64,000 nt of DNA from Cytidiella melzeri (taxonomy: Eukaryota; Basidiomycota; Agaricomycetes; Polyporales; Irpicaceae), in the NCBI GenBank assembly GCA_022592445.1, contig JABYQR010000121.1, forward strand, positions 51,679 to 115,678. Reading direction: 5' to 3'. Shown here in pieces: positions 42,801 through 54,300 of this stretch. Positions within the stretch are counted from its first letter, which is position 1. Each line of letters begins with the position of its first letter. A program made the position numbers and the translations under genes. Below the pieces are notes generated by a model. That model saw only the letters and a program-made list of their open reading frames with translations, did no database searches and was not told the DNA's origin.

Positions 42801-43606
42801 TGACCTCCGTGGTCATTACAAGGCAGGTTGCTGAAGGGTTTATGGTTACGTCGCCAGTCATGAGCCCGACATCGCCAAACTCTGCGAGCATCTCACGGTA
42901 CTTTTGGTTGCTCAAGGCCTGAAAGATGTAAATTCAATGCACTGACTACACGTGATGTTCGCTAACTACTGGCCTTTATTGGACTTGTGTAGATTACACG
43001 CTGCTTGTTCTGCAAACATTGTGCGATGGCATACTCAGCTACCACAGTCTTACCCGCACTCGTGTGTGCAGAAACAAGTACGCTTTCGTTGCGCTGAATA
43101 GCATGGACTGAAACTTCTTGGAAGGGGTCCAAAGTGAATTTATATTCGCGAGCCGGTTTCGCTGGAGGTACATGTTTCGATATGGGGACGTAGGGGTAAC
43201 CTGGTGGCACCGCAACTTGATGTCGCACCTAAATCATGTTAGTTTGACCGTCGCTCTGGAAAATAAAGATGCGCACCTGATGCTTCAACTCGAGTCGGGC
43301 ACCTGCTTCTATTGCGCCTTGCAGACCTGCACTGGCTGCCACCTCGCGCTTCGCTTCAAACTCAACTTCATCCACAACCAGAGGTGCCGGCGGGGACTCA
43401 ATACGTTGCCTTTTGGAAACAGATGGCCCTGCCTCGTTGTCTGTGTGTTGCTGAGCACCGTTCGTATAAACATCTTCTGTGTCTTCAGCATTCGCCCTGC
43501 GTTTCCTCAGCACTTCAGGTCGTGCGTCCACCTCGATAGAGTCACCAACGTTGTCCAAGTCTTCGGGTCCCTGAGTCAAGAAAGAGAACAGGTCATGAGA
43601 GTCCAT
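39861..43606 (-). CDS. mtr4: Mtr4 exosome RNA helicase
   Basis: The Ski2-like DExH helicase that unwinds RNA for the nuclear exosome as part of TRAMP-type complexes. It starts [19 protein letters not shown] at 43606. Helicase motifs: [103 protein letters not shown] and [15 protein letters not shown]. The arch/KOW insert begins near [19 protein letters not shown]. The C-terminal DSH domain ends [17 protein letters not shown] at 39861, the expected Mtr4 end. About 1,070 residues with several introns. A DNA transposon is inserted 115 bp upstream of the start codon. Confidence 0.96.
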
Positions 43607-43635
43607 CTTGATAACTAGGCGTGGTACAGCCTGAG

Positions 43636-43720
43636 TACACTCCTAAGCGAATGCGATGTCGGGCGGATATGAGCGCGGGGTATGTCGTCGCGGCGACGAA
43701 AGAAGGGAATGTGGCGGTTT
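43636..43720 (+). repeat. Left part of tandem-duplicated host unit (copy 1)
   Basis: These 85 bp match 49862-49946 with two mismatches. Both begin TACACTCC and end GTGGCGGTTT. Copy 1 is broken at 43720 by the DNA transposon and resumes after it at 49648. The final CGGTTT is the left target-site duplication. Confidence 0.9.
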
Positions 43721-43770
43721 TATGCCGTCGGAACTGTACATTAAATAAAAATGCGTCGCGCGCCCGAATG
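43721..43770 (+). repeat. Left terminal inverted repeat
   Basis: Starts TATGCCGTCG, then shares TGTACATTAAATAAA and ATGCGTCGCGCGCC with the reverse complement of the right end, with a few mismatches and one small indel. Confidence 0.9.
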
Positions 43771-44085
43771 TGACCCCCGCGCGTCAATAGAAGGACCACT
43801 TTACACTGTCGTTTATGTCGCGCGTCGATAGCGTTGTTTGTCCAAGTGAGAAATCAAGGATGCATTCCGAGGGTGTGTATACTGAGTACGTACTATGAGT
43901 CCGTGGCTCGAAAAGTACTATTACACTCGAAAGGATCGGGGAATCATTAAGACCTGAAGTAGGAAATACCATATCAATCAAGCATTAAAGATGTGATAGA
44001 AGGGCAAACGAGTGACAATATCAGTAGTCCGTGTCAGGGGAGTGCAAAAGGAGAGAAAGTAAGTGTAGTGAAAAAGAATGTATAC

Positions 44086-45916
44086 TCAATTTGCCCAAGG
44101 ATCTGACATGTCGGAAGGTCGCTCCCACCTGCCCGGCGAATGATGGAGAGGCATGTTCGATGACCACGTCGCTAAGGCTGCATGGGTAGAAGGTGTCGAA
44201 GGTCCTGCAATAGGCGGAGGCGGAGGCTGCGATAGAGGCAAGGACGGACTGCCGTGCCTGATCCCGCTGGTCGACGCTTCCGAAAACGATGGCTGCGTTA
44301 CAAATGATGTTGGCCTGCTAGTGTCCGTCGTGTCTCCAAACCCAAAGGCTGAGTTGACCGGGAAAAGCGGCTCAAAGCTTGTTGGCATTGTCGGACTCGG
44401 AGTTGGGCTGGGAGTGCGGCTGAATACTGGTGCGTTCTTGAACCTGTACGTTGGCCCGTTCGAAGTCTTGTTCGGCTTTGGAGGTGTTTGCGATTTTGTG
44501 TCTTTGCGCTTGATTGCAATTGGCTTGGGGCGAGTCATCTCAATCGGCTCGGTCTTTACCTTTGCAATGGCAGGCAGCTTGGCCACTAGCTCGAGAATCA
44601 GCGTATAGATTCAAAACGGTAAGCACGAAAGGACATACAAGCTCTGTCAAGCCGGCCCAATAGTGAGTTTCCCTTTCCTCCATTCGCAAGCCCTGATATG
44701 CAGTTAGTACGCCGTTATGAGGGTTTGACTCGGACTCTGAGAAAAGTAGTGCCTGGGCAACAGCAACTCACTCGGTGCCTTCAGTGGGCCTTCCACAATC
44801 TCAACCTCACTCTCCTGATCGCTGTCAGCCTCCATGGCTCGCTTTTTCCCTTTCGAGGCGTTCGCGAACGGCGGTGATGCACCAGACAATGACTTCAAAC
44901 TCTTGCGGGTGGTCTGATTGGACAGAATATTGCCGCTGTTGTCCTCGCCATCGCTCAGGCTGTGCAACGGTTTGGAGGGCAGCCATGAGGTACGACGGAG
45001 TACATCAGCAGGCACAGGCTCTATCGAGGCTGGTATGTAGCAACTGAGTTTGGACATGACAGTAAGCATTACCACAGTTGCGCGCACCTATATGAATGAA
45101 GCTCTCTGACTTCCCTCGTCCCTTCCGACTCTTCACCCCATATAACTGCTCTCCAGTCGGCTCTGCTGATGTGTGCACGCACAACTTCCGAGACTCTGGG
45201 TAGCAAAGTACATAGGCCCCACGACCGTCAGCATGATCTCCTTGCCCTTTGAGGTACTCAAAGAATCCCGGCAGCGCATTCTGAAGTGCTCGATGAACAC
45301 GCGCAGAGCTCCAGGCCCGGTCAAATGCCACGTTGAACTTGACTTGCCCCTCTTGCTCGAGCTCGTGCAGCAGGCCATCATTGGTGAGCGGACGAATAGG
45401 CTCATCAAAGATGTACCGCCCGCTCTCCTCCTATGTGGTAGATCACGAAAAGGTTAGTAGTACTCAAAATATCAGGATGAAAATCATACTCAGACTTACG
45501 TCCATGCTGATACAACCCTGCGTGTACAATACGACTGCCCGAACTTCAAAAACCGTAGAAGACCCCTGCTGAGAAGCTGACGAACTTGCTTTCTCGCGGC
45601 TGGATTTGTGTAACTTCAAGCCATATCGGAATACAAGTCGGTATGTCAGCATTTCTTAGAATTGAGATTTAGTGCTGATGCGTACCTTTGGCTTTCTTTT
45701 CATTGAAGCAACCACCTTTCGAGCTTTTGCGGTCAGTCCTGCATTCGCTTCTCTGTCAGCTGCGTAGAGTGCTGATTTTGACACCTGGACCGCGTGCATC
45801 CCCGAGAGTGAGTTGATTGCTGCTTTGAGCTGGATCTGACGTGCGTTTGTCACAGAATTTGAGTCTTCTGCATCCGAAGCACTGGCAGAGCCCTGCTCAG
45901 CCTCGCTCGACGACAT
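44086..45916 (-). CDS. Transposon-borne accessory protein, unknown
   Basis: Starts MSSSEAEQGSASASDAEDSN at 45916. A lysine-rich helix (ARKVVASMKRKPK) and a middle domain follow, with FDEPIRPLTNDGLLHELEQ, then VKFNVAFDRAWSSARVHRAL and FFEYLKGQG, then GVKSRKGRGKSESFIHIG. This block resembles, from memory only, a domain of unknown function common in agaricomycete hypothetical proteins next to transposases. The C-terminal half is Ser/Pro/Lys rich, with LAKLPAIAK-type helices upstream of a disordered tail ending DPWAN at 44086. About six introns. It lies wholly inside the transposon, so it may be a second element protein rather than a host gene. No activity can be assigned. Confidence 0.65.
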
Positions 45917-46141
45917 GGCAGAAGCAAAAAGAGAAAGAAGATGTCAAATTTGCTATGTACACTGAGGCTTTTATCTCGCACGCCGCTGCATTAACATCAC
46001 AATATCCCTGTGGGCCTCACCATTGGTTGTTGATCACTAGTACTGAGTTACATCAAACTGCAGAGCCTCGAGGCCTTGTAGCTCAGGCACATGTACTAGT
46101 AGTAAGAGGGGTAACTTGCGTGAAAACATGATTTATATTTG

Positions 46142-48179
46142 CTACTCTGCTAGTTGTACAAGTAGTTCTACAGCACGAGCCCAGAGCTCTGCACGAGGCC
46201 GCCAAATATTTTCAGCTAAGCTGACGGTAATCTCTCGGCGACCTCGGCGACCCGAGCGAAGTACCTCGAGTGTTGGGTATGTATTGTCTTCCCACTCATC
46301 GGGCAGTAGGCCATAACCGCCGGGTACTACTTGGCTATCCTGAATGATTACCAGTGCTGCTCGGAACACCTGCTCACTTTCACGTGTAGCAAATGGAGTC
46401 TCACTTTCAGGAACATCGACAGCCTCGTGGTTGAAGTTGTGGCCGTGATTCTGCTCAACTGCTGCTTCTAGCTGAGTGATACCTGGGCGAGGGCTGTCGG
46501 GGTTGTCATCATCTGTGTCTTCATCAGATGGATGTCCAGCTCCAGTTTGGCCTGGTGTACGATGAGTCAATCTTCCGTGAACTCCGTAGTACTTGGCAAT
46601 GATATCTGGATGTACGTTGGTGAGGTCATCAATGTACACCCCGTGCTTGGTCTGGCCAATGAATCTTAAATCCTATCATATTAAGTGGTGGGTGTAAGGT
46701 TGAGCACACATAAAGAAAACCTATCATTGACATACATTAGGACTTCGATGACCTGCAATGCCAGACAGAGGCTTTGCATTCCAGTCAGCACAGAACTGAT
46801 CACAGTCATCATTGATCATGTCAAGAAATAGGAAGTGAAGAAGCCACATGTGCCGAGGGTCCTCAATGTTGAGGTGATGAAGACGTTCTAGACGGGAGAA
46901 GAAAGCTCGCCAACGGCGGGCAAACTGTGATCCTACTTCAACCCACAGGCGCTCAATGCGGGTGTTATGAGTGGATCTATCATAGCATCATAAGACCTAG
47001 CACACTTATTGACAGTTGATATGAGACTCACGATCCCCAGATGAATGAGCCACGGTTGGCCCCACGAAGTAGGATCATCAGTACGGCGACATCTTTATTT
47101 TCGCCGCCACGGTCTCCGCGTACACGAGACGGAAGGCCCCATGTATTTGCTGCGCAAACAAAAAGCTCTTGAACGGTAGAAGCTTTATTGTTCGTGCTTG
47201 CTCGCATCATGACTGCCTGGCAATGTGTATAAGTACTAATAGCTGTAACTAGAGTTATTAAAGTACACACTGTGCGGTCATAACCGTCAGCGCCCCCATG
47301 AATGACAATCCCCCATCGAATTAACTTATGATGACCATCAATATGCCACAAAGCGTTTGGTCGTGGAACCTGATACTGACGTCGTCGGATCGAAGGCCGT
47401 TGAGTATGTAGTATATGACCAACGGGGTCAACACGCTTAATAGATGCGACTACACGCTCCTGCTGTACACGGTATCCCTTCTGGCGTAGAAAGCCTATGA
47501 GGTAGCGTATGCCAGACTCCGGGCGGGCACTGCGGAATGCCTTGACTAACCTATCGAGGTCAGCGTCGGATATAGGTGTGAAAGCGTAATCAATGCGATA
47601 GCGGCGAAGAGATTGTCGTAGCGTATGTCGATGAACACCAACCATGCGAGCCAGTTGGGATACAGTGATTCGTCGAGAAGGGGACATGGCAGCATGAAGG
47701 TATGCTCTATTAATGATCTTCCGAGGCCGACCACGGCGACCCGATGCAGCAACATGCACCGGTTGGATAGCAGCAATGTCAAGTGTCTCTCTGACATCAT
47801 ATTGTTTGATTAGTTTGGGCTTTTATAGCACTGGAGCGGTCAAGAACAATACATACCGTCCACAAGCGGTTGCATGCATCTCCTTAAGCTGACTTCCGAG
47901 CTCACTCACAGCTTCTACACATGCAATAAGCCACTCCTCGGAAAGGCCTTCAATGTGTGCAATCCGGGCAAGCGCAAGGAGCAGCGGGCAGACGTCGTCG
48001 ACAAGAGTATTGAGATGGACCTTGACACGTAAGGGATCCATGTCTGCCTGTCGAAGAACTTGAAATGCTCTAGTGTACGCTGTTCCGATAATCTCACAGG
48101 CAGCGTGGATATTTGCTGCCCATGCTTCTCCATTGTCTCGGTCGGGCAATCGTGGAAGAGTATCCGTTAGAGACGACAT
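46142..48179 (-). CDS. DDE integrase-like transposase (IS3EU type)
   Basis: Starts [20 protein letters not shown] at 48179. A helical N-terminal region and one intron lead to [15 protein letters not shown] and a helix-turn-helix ([20 protein letters not shown]). The integrase-fold core follows: first Asp in [19 protein letters not shown], second Asp in [12 protein letters not shown] and the Glu in [12 protein letters not shown] after an intron, a DDE triad. The C-terminal domain ([20 protein letters not shown], then [19 protein letters not shown]) ends VELLVQLAE at 46142. About 570 residues. All catalytic residues are present and no stop was seen, so activity is possible. It is the presumed mobiliser of the surrounding 5.9-kb element. 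Confidence 0.87.
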
Positions 48180-48374
48180 GCTTACAAAACAGTATGTAGG
48201 GTGTGTGAGTGATGAACGGCGTGAAGACAACAACATTTGCTTACTTGGATTATCGATCATTTTTGAGTTGGGCACGCGCCTACGCCAATTGTACGCCTTC
48301 GCCGTCTCCCTCTCTCTCGGAGCCACTCATCATACTCTGCTGGATATCACGAATCAGCATTTCCTCCCGAGAAA

Positions 48375-49365
48375 ATGGAAAATCAGCGCTGCAATGGCAA
48401 ATATACCAAGAGTCCCGATTTCTGCTTTAACGATGGCACAATCTGGATCCGCGTGAGTACATACCTTGTCTAGCTGTTGCTGCGCACTGAGCTCTCATTG
48501 TGTCACTTGGATGCACAGGTGGAAAGGACACTGTATTGCCTCCACCGTGGTATCCTGGAATCCCATTCGGAGACATTCGCGCAGATTTTGCCCATGAGAG
48601 GAACTGGAGGGGATAAAGAGGACAACCCTGTCTTCCTCGAGTCGATCACAAGCGCAGACTTCGACTATTTGGTCAGGCATATATTCATAGGGTGAGTGCA
48701 CATCTTTCCTTGATGCTTGACAACTCACCTAATACGCATGCTGAAGATGGGTGGCACCTCCGCCGTATGACACTGCAATGCTGATCAGTCTCCTTAAGCT
48801 GGGCAGTCTGTATCAGATGAAACTGGTGCTCACTTTTGCCCAATACCATATCAAAGACGAGCCACGCATATCCCCAGCCACGAAGATTAACCTCGCACGT
48901 CGGTATACCATCCCAGATTGGGTCCGGCCAGCCTTCGAAGCACTAGTTCGCACGGGCCCGCTGCATATCACGGACGAAGATATAGATCAGCTAGGTCTTG
49001 TTACATATGCTATACTTACCAGGGCGCAGGCTGAAATTGCGAGAGAGCGACTGCGGCTGTCTCTTGCAGCTCCGCCTACTGTGCTTGGGGATGGCTGTGT
49101 TGCACATGACCGCTGCGAAGGTGCTTGGAAGGAGTTCTGGGGAATCAAGGTTTCCCGTTGGTTAAATCACCCGGACAAGCCTCCTCGACTGTCAAAGACC
49201 TGCGAGTTTATTGAACAGCTCGGTGATATTCCGTTCATGAGGAGCCGGTGCCATTCGGAAACACTGTTGAAGCTTCGGGGAATGGCGCCGTTGAGAGCGG
49301 AGGAGCGGATCACTGAAGAGGGAGTTGAGAAGGTACTTGCATTTCATCGGTTGTTAGAGCTGTAA
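48375..49365 (+). CDS. BTB/POZ domain protein carried by the transposon
   Basis: Starts MENQRCNGKYTKSPDFCFND at 48375; splicing after GTIWIR (GTGAGT donor) gives VERTLYCLHRGILESHSETF, the BTB core with the typical HR...L.S.S..F pattern. A second intron joins HIFIG to WVAPPPYDTAM. The tail is helical (LLKLGSLYQMKLVLTFAQYH, then INLARRYTIPDWVRPAFEAL), as in the many BTB proteins of agaricomycetes, and ends FHRLLEL at 49365. About 290 residues. BTB proteins often act as cullin-3 adaptors. It starts 195 bp from the divergent transposase start, and lies inside the inverted repeats, so it looks like captured cargo. Confidence 0.82.
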
Positions 49366-49589
49366 TACGAAGTAGTAGTCCTCATCCACGAAATATGTTC
49401 ACATGGCTATTTGGCGGTGGTGACTAAAAGTTTTCATTTTCTCCCCATGCAAGCACACAGGTTACGATAAAATAAACAGGTGTCTCTGTAAGCCTTGTTA
49501 TGAAGTTCTTGCACACTCATATTGCTTTTGAAAACCGTCGCGGCCGTAATATATGCGAAGTTGGGGAATGTGGCCTCAGCGCCTATGTA

Positions 49590-49641
49590 CATTCGCGCGG
49601 CGCGCGACGCATTTTATTTAATGTACAATTTCGACGGCATA
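49590..49641 (-). repeat. Right terminal inverted repeat
   Basis: Reverse complement begins TATGCCGTCG and pairs with the left end. Immediately followed by CGGTTT (49642-49647), the right copy of the target duplication. Confidence 0.9.
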
Positions 49642-49861
49642 CGGTTTGAGGGATGGGCGTGCGACGAAAAAAATATCACTGAGATGGGTGTGAAACACCG
49701 CTCCGACAACCAGCCCATCATATAATCTGTCTATAGCCAGTTTATCTAGACCAGCAATAATGGACATCGAGCGTACATAATTATCATTATATGCACAGTT
49801 CAACTATCTGACCACCATGTTATGTGTGATTGAACATGCACAGTGCGAGCAGACTTGACGT
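49642..49861 (+). repeat. Remainder of tandem unit copy 1
   Basis: Continues copy 1 after the transposon, starting CGGTTTGAGGGATGGG. Shares GACAACCAGCCCATCATATA and TCTGTCTATAGCCAGTTTAT with copy 2, at about 95% by eye. Removing the element and one CGGTTT gives a unit of 299 bp. It also has an extra segment of about 45 bp (about 49797-49841) absent from copy 2. Confidence 0.85.
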
Positions 49862-50111
49862 TACACTCCCAAGCGAATGCGATGTCGGGCGGATATGAGC
49901 GCGGGGTATGTCGTCGCGGCGACGAAAGGAGGGAATGTGGCGGTTTGAGGGATGGGCGTGCGACGAAAAAAATAAATATCACTGAGATCGGTGTGAAACG
50001 TCGCTCCGACAACCAGCCCATCATATAATCTGTCTATAGCCAGTTTATCTGGACCAGAAATAATGGACATCCAGCGTACATAATTATCAGGATATGCACA
50101 GTGCGAGCAGA
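49862..50111 (+). repeat. Tandem unit copy 2, the uninterrupted (empty) site
   Basis: Runs from TACACTCC through GTGGCGGTTTGAGGGATGGG, without the transposon, to GCACAGTGCGAGCAGA. It preserves the arrangement expected before insertion and so fixes the transposon ends to the base. Confidence 0.88.
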
Positions 50112-50224
50112 AGCCGCGAGAGACTCGGGCAATAGACGTTTTGATCTCACTTTGCTTGAGCTGGGATGGACAGCGCGGAATGAACAAATGACATATTCGA
50201 AACAACAACAACTTGTAAATACAG

Positions 50225-50979
50225 CTAATTCAAAGTACAATCATACAACGCGAGCTGCCCCTGTAGTTCCGTCCAAATATCCCTGCGAATCTCCTCGCGC
50301 GTACGTGCAGCTACAGGTTCAGGTAGGAGTTTCTGTGCTGGGCCAGGGGCACGCTTCGGCTTGAAGCGCGCCATCCAGGAGTCGAGGAAACTGCCTTCAA
50401 AAGGAACGCTGGTGTTCCAATCAGGCCAGTTGGAGCCAGCAGGAAACTCGGGATAGGTGCCGACGAACGCCATCCAGTACAGCGAAACACCCCACGACCA
50501 CTGGGGATGTGTGCGGTCCAAGACGGTCGTGAGGAGCCAGCGCTCGACGCCGTTGAGGAGCGATTCCCAGGATGCGAACGACTCGCAATTGAAATGCTTG
50601 AGGGTGGTTGCAAACGTAAGCGGGTAGTCAGTCTCCTGTGCTGAATATGTGAGTTGCATGTCACTCGACGCAAGGCGCGATGGACTTACTGGTGGGAGGG
50701 TGACCGCGAAGTCATAATCGGCCTCTTCGCCTTTCACCTTTGCGGGGCGCACTGTCGCCGTGAGGAAACCAGCAGCCTCGGGAGGCACTGCGACTGTGAC
50801 TGTGAGGGGCTATGAACTGTTAGCAACTCGAGTGCTTGAGAACATGGCGAATCAACTTACCACTGCGTCCGATGTGTGTGATAAGCCGTAGATCTCAATC
50901 CATAAGGGAACACGACGGCAGCCGTCGACCTCTTCGCCGTGTTGTCGCTGTCCGGGATTGACCATGAAGACAGTCGCCA
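50225..50979 (-). CDS. Unknown protein
   Basis: Starts at the first ATG of the open frame (MATVFMVNPGQRQHGEEVDG, 50979), although the frame stays open further upstream, so a 5' exon is possible. Introns join TSDAV to PLTVTVAVPPEAAG and VTLPP to ETDYPLTFATT (the second is stopless). A tryptophan-rich middle (WGVSLYWMAFVGTYPEFPAG) and a charged C-terminal helix (REEIRRDIWTELQGQLALYD) end at 50225. No domain recognised. Confidence 0.55.
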
Positions 50980-51330
50980 TGGTCGAGGGAAGTTGCAGGC
51001 GATGTTGCAAGAGGGAGGATGTTGCGGAAGGACTGGCGACACTGACAACAACGCTGAAGGGGACAAACCCAACGCCAACGCCTCTGGCAGACGCCGAGGA
51101 AGTTCGCACAGTCACGTGTGTGTCTCCCTCGTCGAGATCAGCAACCTCAAACACATCGATGGGCTCGCAAACTCTTCTCCTTTCTCTACGACGTGCGCGC
51201 GAAGCTTGAGAAAGATTGGAAAAAGGTGAGCAAGACAGTTCTTGTCTTGTATTGTGCGATCTAACTTGACTGAGGCTGTTTACAGCTGCAGTATCATTCT
51301 TGTACTACCTTTGCACATCCACCAATCAGC

Positions 51331-54300
51331 ATGTCTGCAAACACTTCAGCTTACAGCTTAGACCCTGCAGGTACGTACACAGGGATTGCTCTGGTTCTCT
51401 ATGTACACTAACACCTTCTATGCAGTGTGGTCTTTAGGCGATAAGGACCAAGTGACATGCTTGTTGTGTCCAAGCTTGACTTCTGGTCTTCCACTCACAA
51501 TTGCACGCCGCTACGCTCAGGGCCACGAATCTACAGCTCGGCATCAGCAGCGCCTCCAGTACCGTCGGCAGCTACAAGAGGCCAACCTTGAGCGCTCCAA
51601 GCTGCAAGAAGCAGAAGTGCAGAGGCAAGAAATGCAAGGCATTGAAGAGTCTCCAGACACATCTCAGGATGAAGCGCGTCTGGTGGACATGTCTCATGAT
51701 CCAGTTCCATTCAGTGAGCTCTGGCAACTCCAGGATCGTGAGCACAGTGTGGGGGTATTAGAGGTTGATGAAGAGGAGGAGGAGTATGCTGCCGAAAATG
51801 CCAAGCGCGATGAGATGTTGGATCCAGAGTATGAGCTGTTTGAGGATGACATGCAAGATGAGCATGCTGGGCAGGAGACCATAGGCATAGGTGAGTTGTC
51901 CTACCTGGGTATGAAGAATTGCATGATTTGAAAGTCCCGCTAACAATCTATCATAGGTATACCAGAGTTCTCACACTCCAGTCAGCCATCTGCTCAGGAT
52001 TCATTGTTCTCTCCATGGCCGTCCAAGTCAGTAAGTATAAGTAGGGTCCTACAGTCAGATAGCTACTTATCTTCATCAGCTCTTTCTCACAGACCTCTTG
52101 CTAACGTCTCCACGTCTGCGGTTCTCGGATGCACAAATCAGTGCAATGCTCAGATGGGCCAAGGCGTTACATGCACGTGACGTTCCAACCTTGTATGCTA
52201 TCAAGAAAATGCGCCAGGACCTCCGTCGTCTGGTTGGAGATCCCACAAAGAAAGTTGTAAGTCCTAGCGGCAATATCTTCTACATCAATGATATTGGGGC
52301 TGCGGTTGCAAAGGTATGGTTGTATATCTTGTAATCAAATTTCAATCTGAACCTGTTTTAGGATTACGCAAATCCTTTGACTCGATTTGCAATGTCCGAC
52401 TTTCCTGAAGACCGTGGAGGGCATATGTCTGAAGCACAGCATGGTTTCAAGATGCTTCGTGATGGCCCTGAAGGCATTGTCACCCCTGCTGTAAGGGTTG
52501 AAGGGAAGATCTTTTTCACTCAGGAGCTGCTTCAGCGATCCGACGCGTCTTATTTTATACCGGAGCGGTTCTTTGTGGATCGTTGTAGTTCACGACGAGA
52601 CGCAATCCCAACTGCTGGAGGCACACCAGAGACACTTACAGCATTAGGCCGTAGCGTTTCTTGGACTGAGGTAAGGTACATCTTCAATTGGTTGTATTTT
52701 TTCTCACTGGTTGATTAAATATAGGGTGGTTTTGTTGTGAGCAACCAACAGATGCTATGTCCTGTGGCTACCTTCAAGGTTCCCTTCGACAAATTGTATG
52801 GGTCATATCCTGAACATGTCCAGCTGTTCTCTGGTATGTCTCAATAAACCCACTTAGTGACTTTCTCACTTAACTTAATTTTCACAGATGAGTCTCGGAA
52901 ATACGCCGAAAAAATGCCAAATCCCATTCGACAACTTGCCAAGGGCAGGATGTGCTACGCTGTCCCAGTCATCGTGTTCATCGATGATGTTTCTGGCAAT
53001 GTTTCAAAGCAGTGGAACAAGCATCATGTTGTCTACGCCTCTAACGCAAACTTGCCACGGGAGATGATAGAAAAGGAATTCTCGGTCAAGTTTGTCTCAT
53101 CGTCACCACATGCGTCTCCAATAGAGCTTGCAAAGGCTGTCTGTGACTCCATAAAGTAAGTACAGTCCTGAATTCTGCTGCAGAAAAATTATACTGGTAC
53201 TTTTTACTCACTTCTCAAATAGTTCAGCAGCTCAGAATGGTGTTGAGGCCTGGGACTGCAAGTATGACGAAGAGGTTTTGTTGCTTCCATATGGCTTCTT
53301 TTTTGGTGGCGACAATCCAATGCAAGCAGAGGAATGCAGTCACAACGGGCTTGGTTGTAATCTCTTTTGCCGAACTTGCAAAGTTGGTGGTACCAAAGCT
53401 CATAAAGCCTCAGAAGAAGGCTTTCTTGAGCTATTCTCTGTATGTTTCTTTCTATTTTCTTTTTCAAGAGTCAAGGTTGGGAACCTGATTTTTTGTGCTA
53501 CTGTAGGAAGGCCCACTTCGAACACCACATGAAACAGACGCAGAAATTCGAAGACAGCTCAGCATGTCTGTTCTCCCTGGAGCTCAGAGCAAGGTTGACA
53601 GCGCACGTCAGGCCACTGGTGTTTGGGACTCAGGACTTCACAGCATCATTCATACCTTGATTGAGATGGGTAAACAGCTTCGGAAGGCACGGCCAGACAA
53701 TTCCCAGGCATCTGAGGATGCAATACGAAAGCAGCTTGAGACAGAGCTAGATCGCCTACTTCAGCCACATTCCGTGGATGACTGGATTAACCCATTGCTT
53801 GGACTAGCCGGTCAGTTTCCACAATATTCATGTTACCATTGATCTCATATATCATTCAAGGAGTTAACATTCACATGGATACACCTACTGAGATACTACA
53901 CACAGTGCTGCTAGGTGTTGTCAAATACTTCTGGGGCCAGACTGTTCATATCATCGAAAAAGCAAAGTCGCTTGCTTTACTTGAAGCACGAATGGAGTCA
54001 CTCGCGGTGCATGGCCTCAATCTCCCTGCGTTTGTTCCAGCATACATCTGCCATTACCGTGGGGGTCTTATTGGAAAGCATTTCAAGAGCCTTGCTCAAG
54101 TAATGCCATTCCTCATTCATGACCTAGTTCCTCAGGATGTACTTGATGGATGGAATGTGATTGGAGAACTGGTTGTTCTTCTCTGGCATACAAGTATTGA
54201 GGACCGAGAAGTATACTTGGCATGTTTCATTTTATTTTATGGTGTTGCAATATCTCATTGCTGCTGTAGGCCCATCTATCTAGGACCATTCAAGACCTTC

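Larger units (their letters stand above)
43721..49641. mobile_element. IS3EU-like DNA transposon, 5,921 bp, complete
   Basis: The element begins TATGCCGTCG and ends CGACGGCATA, with inverted ends that align for about 50 bp (43721-43770 against 49590-49641). It is flanked on both sides by CGGTTT (43715-43720 and 49642-49647), a 6-bp target duplication. The uninterrupted site GTGGCGGTTTGAGGG exists at 49937-49951 in the neighbouring tandem copy. Inside are three genes: an unknown protein (44086-45916, -), a DDE integrase-like transposase (46142-48179, -) and a BTB protein (48375-49365, +). Six-base duplications and TAY...RTA ends are, from memory, features of the IS3EU superfamily, which fits the transposase. 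No internal stop is obvious, so it may be recent. Confidence 0.9.
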
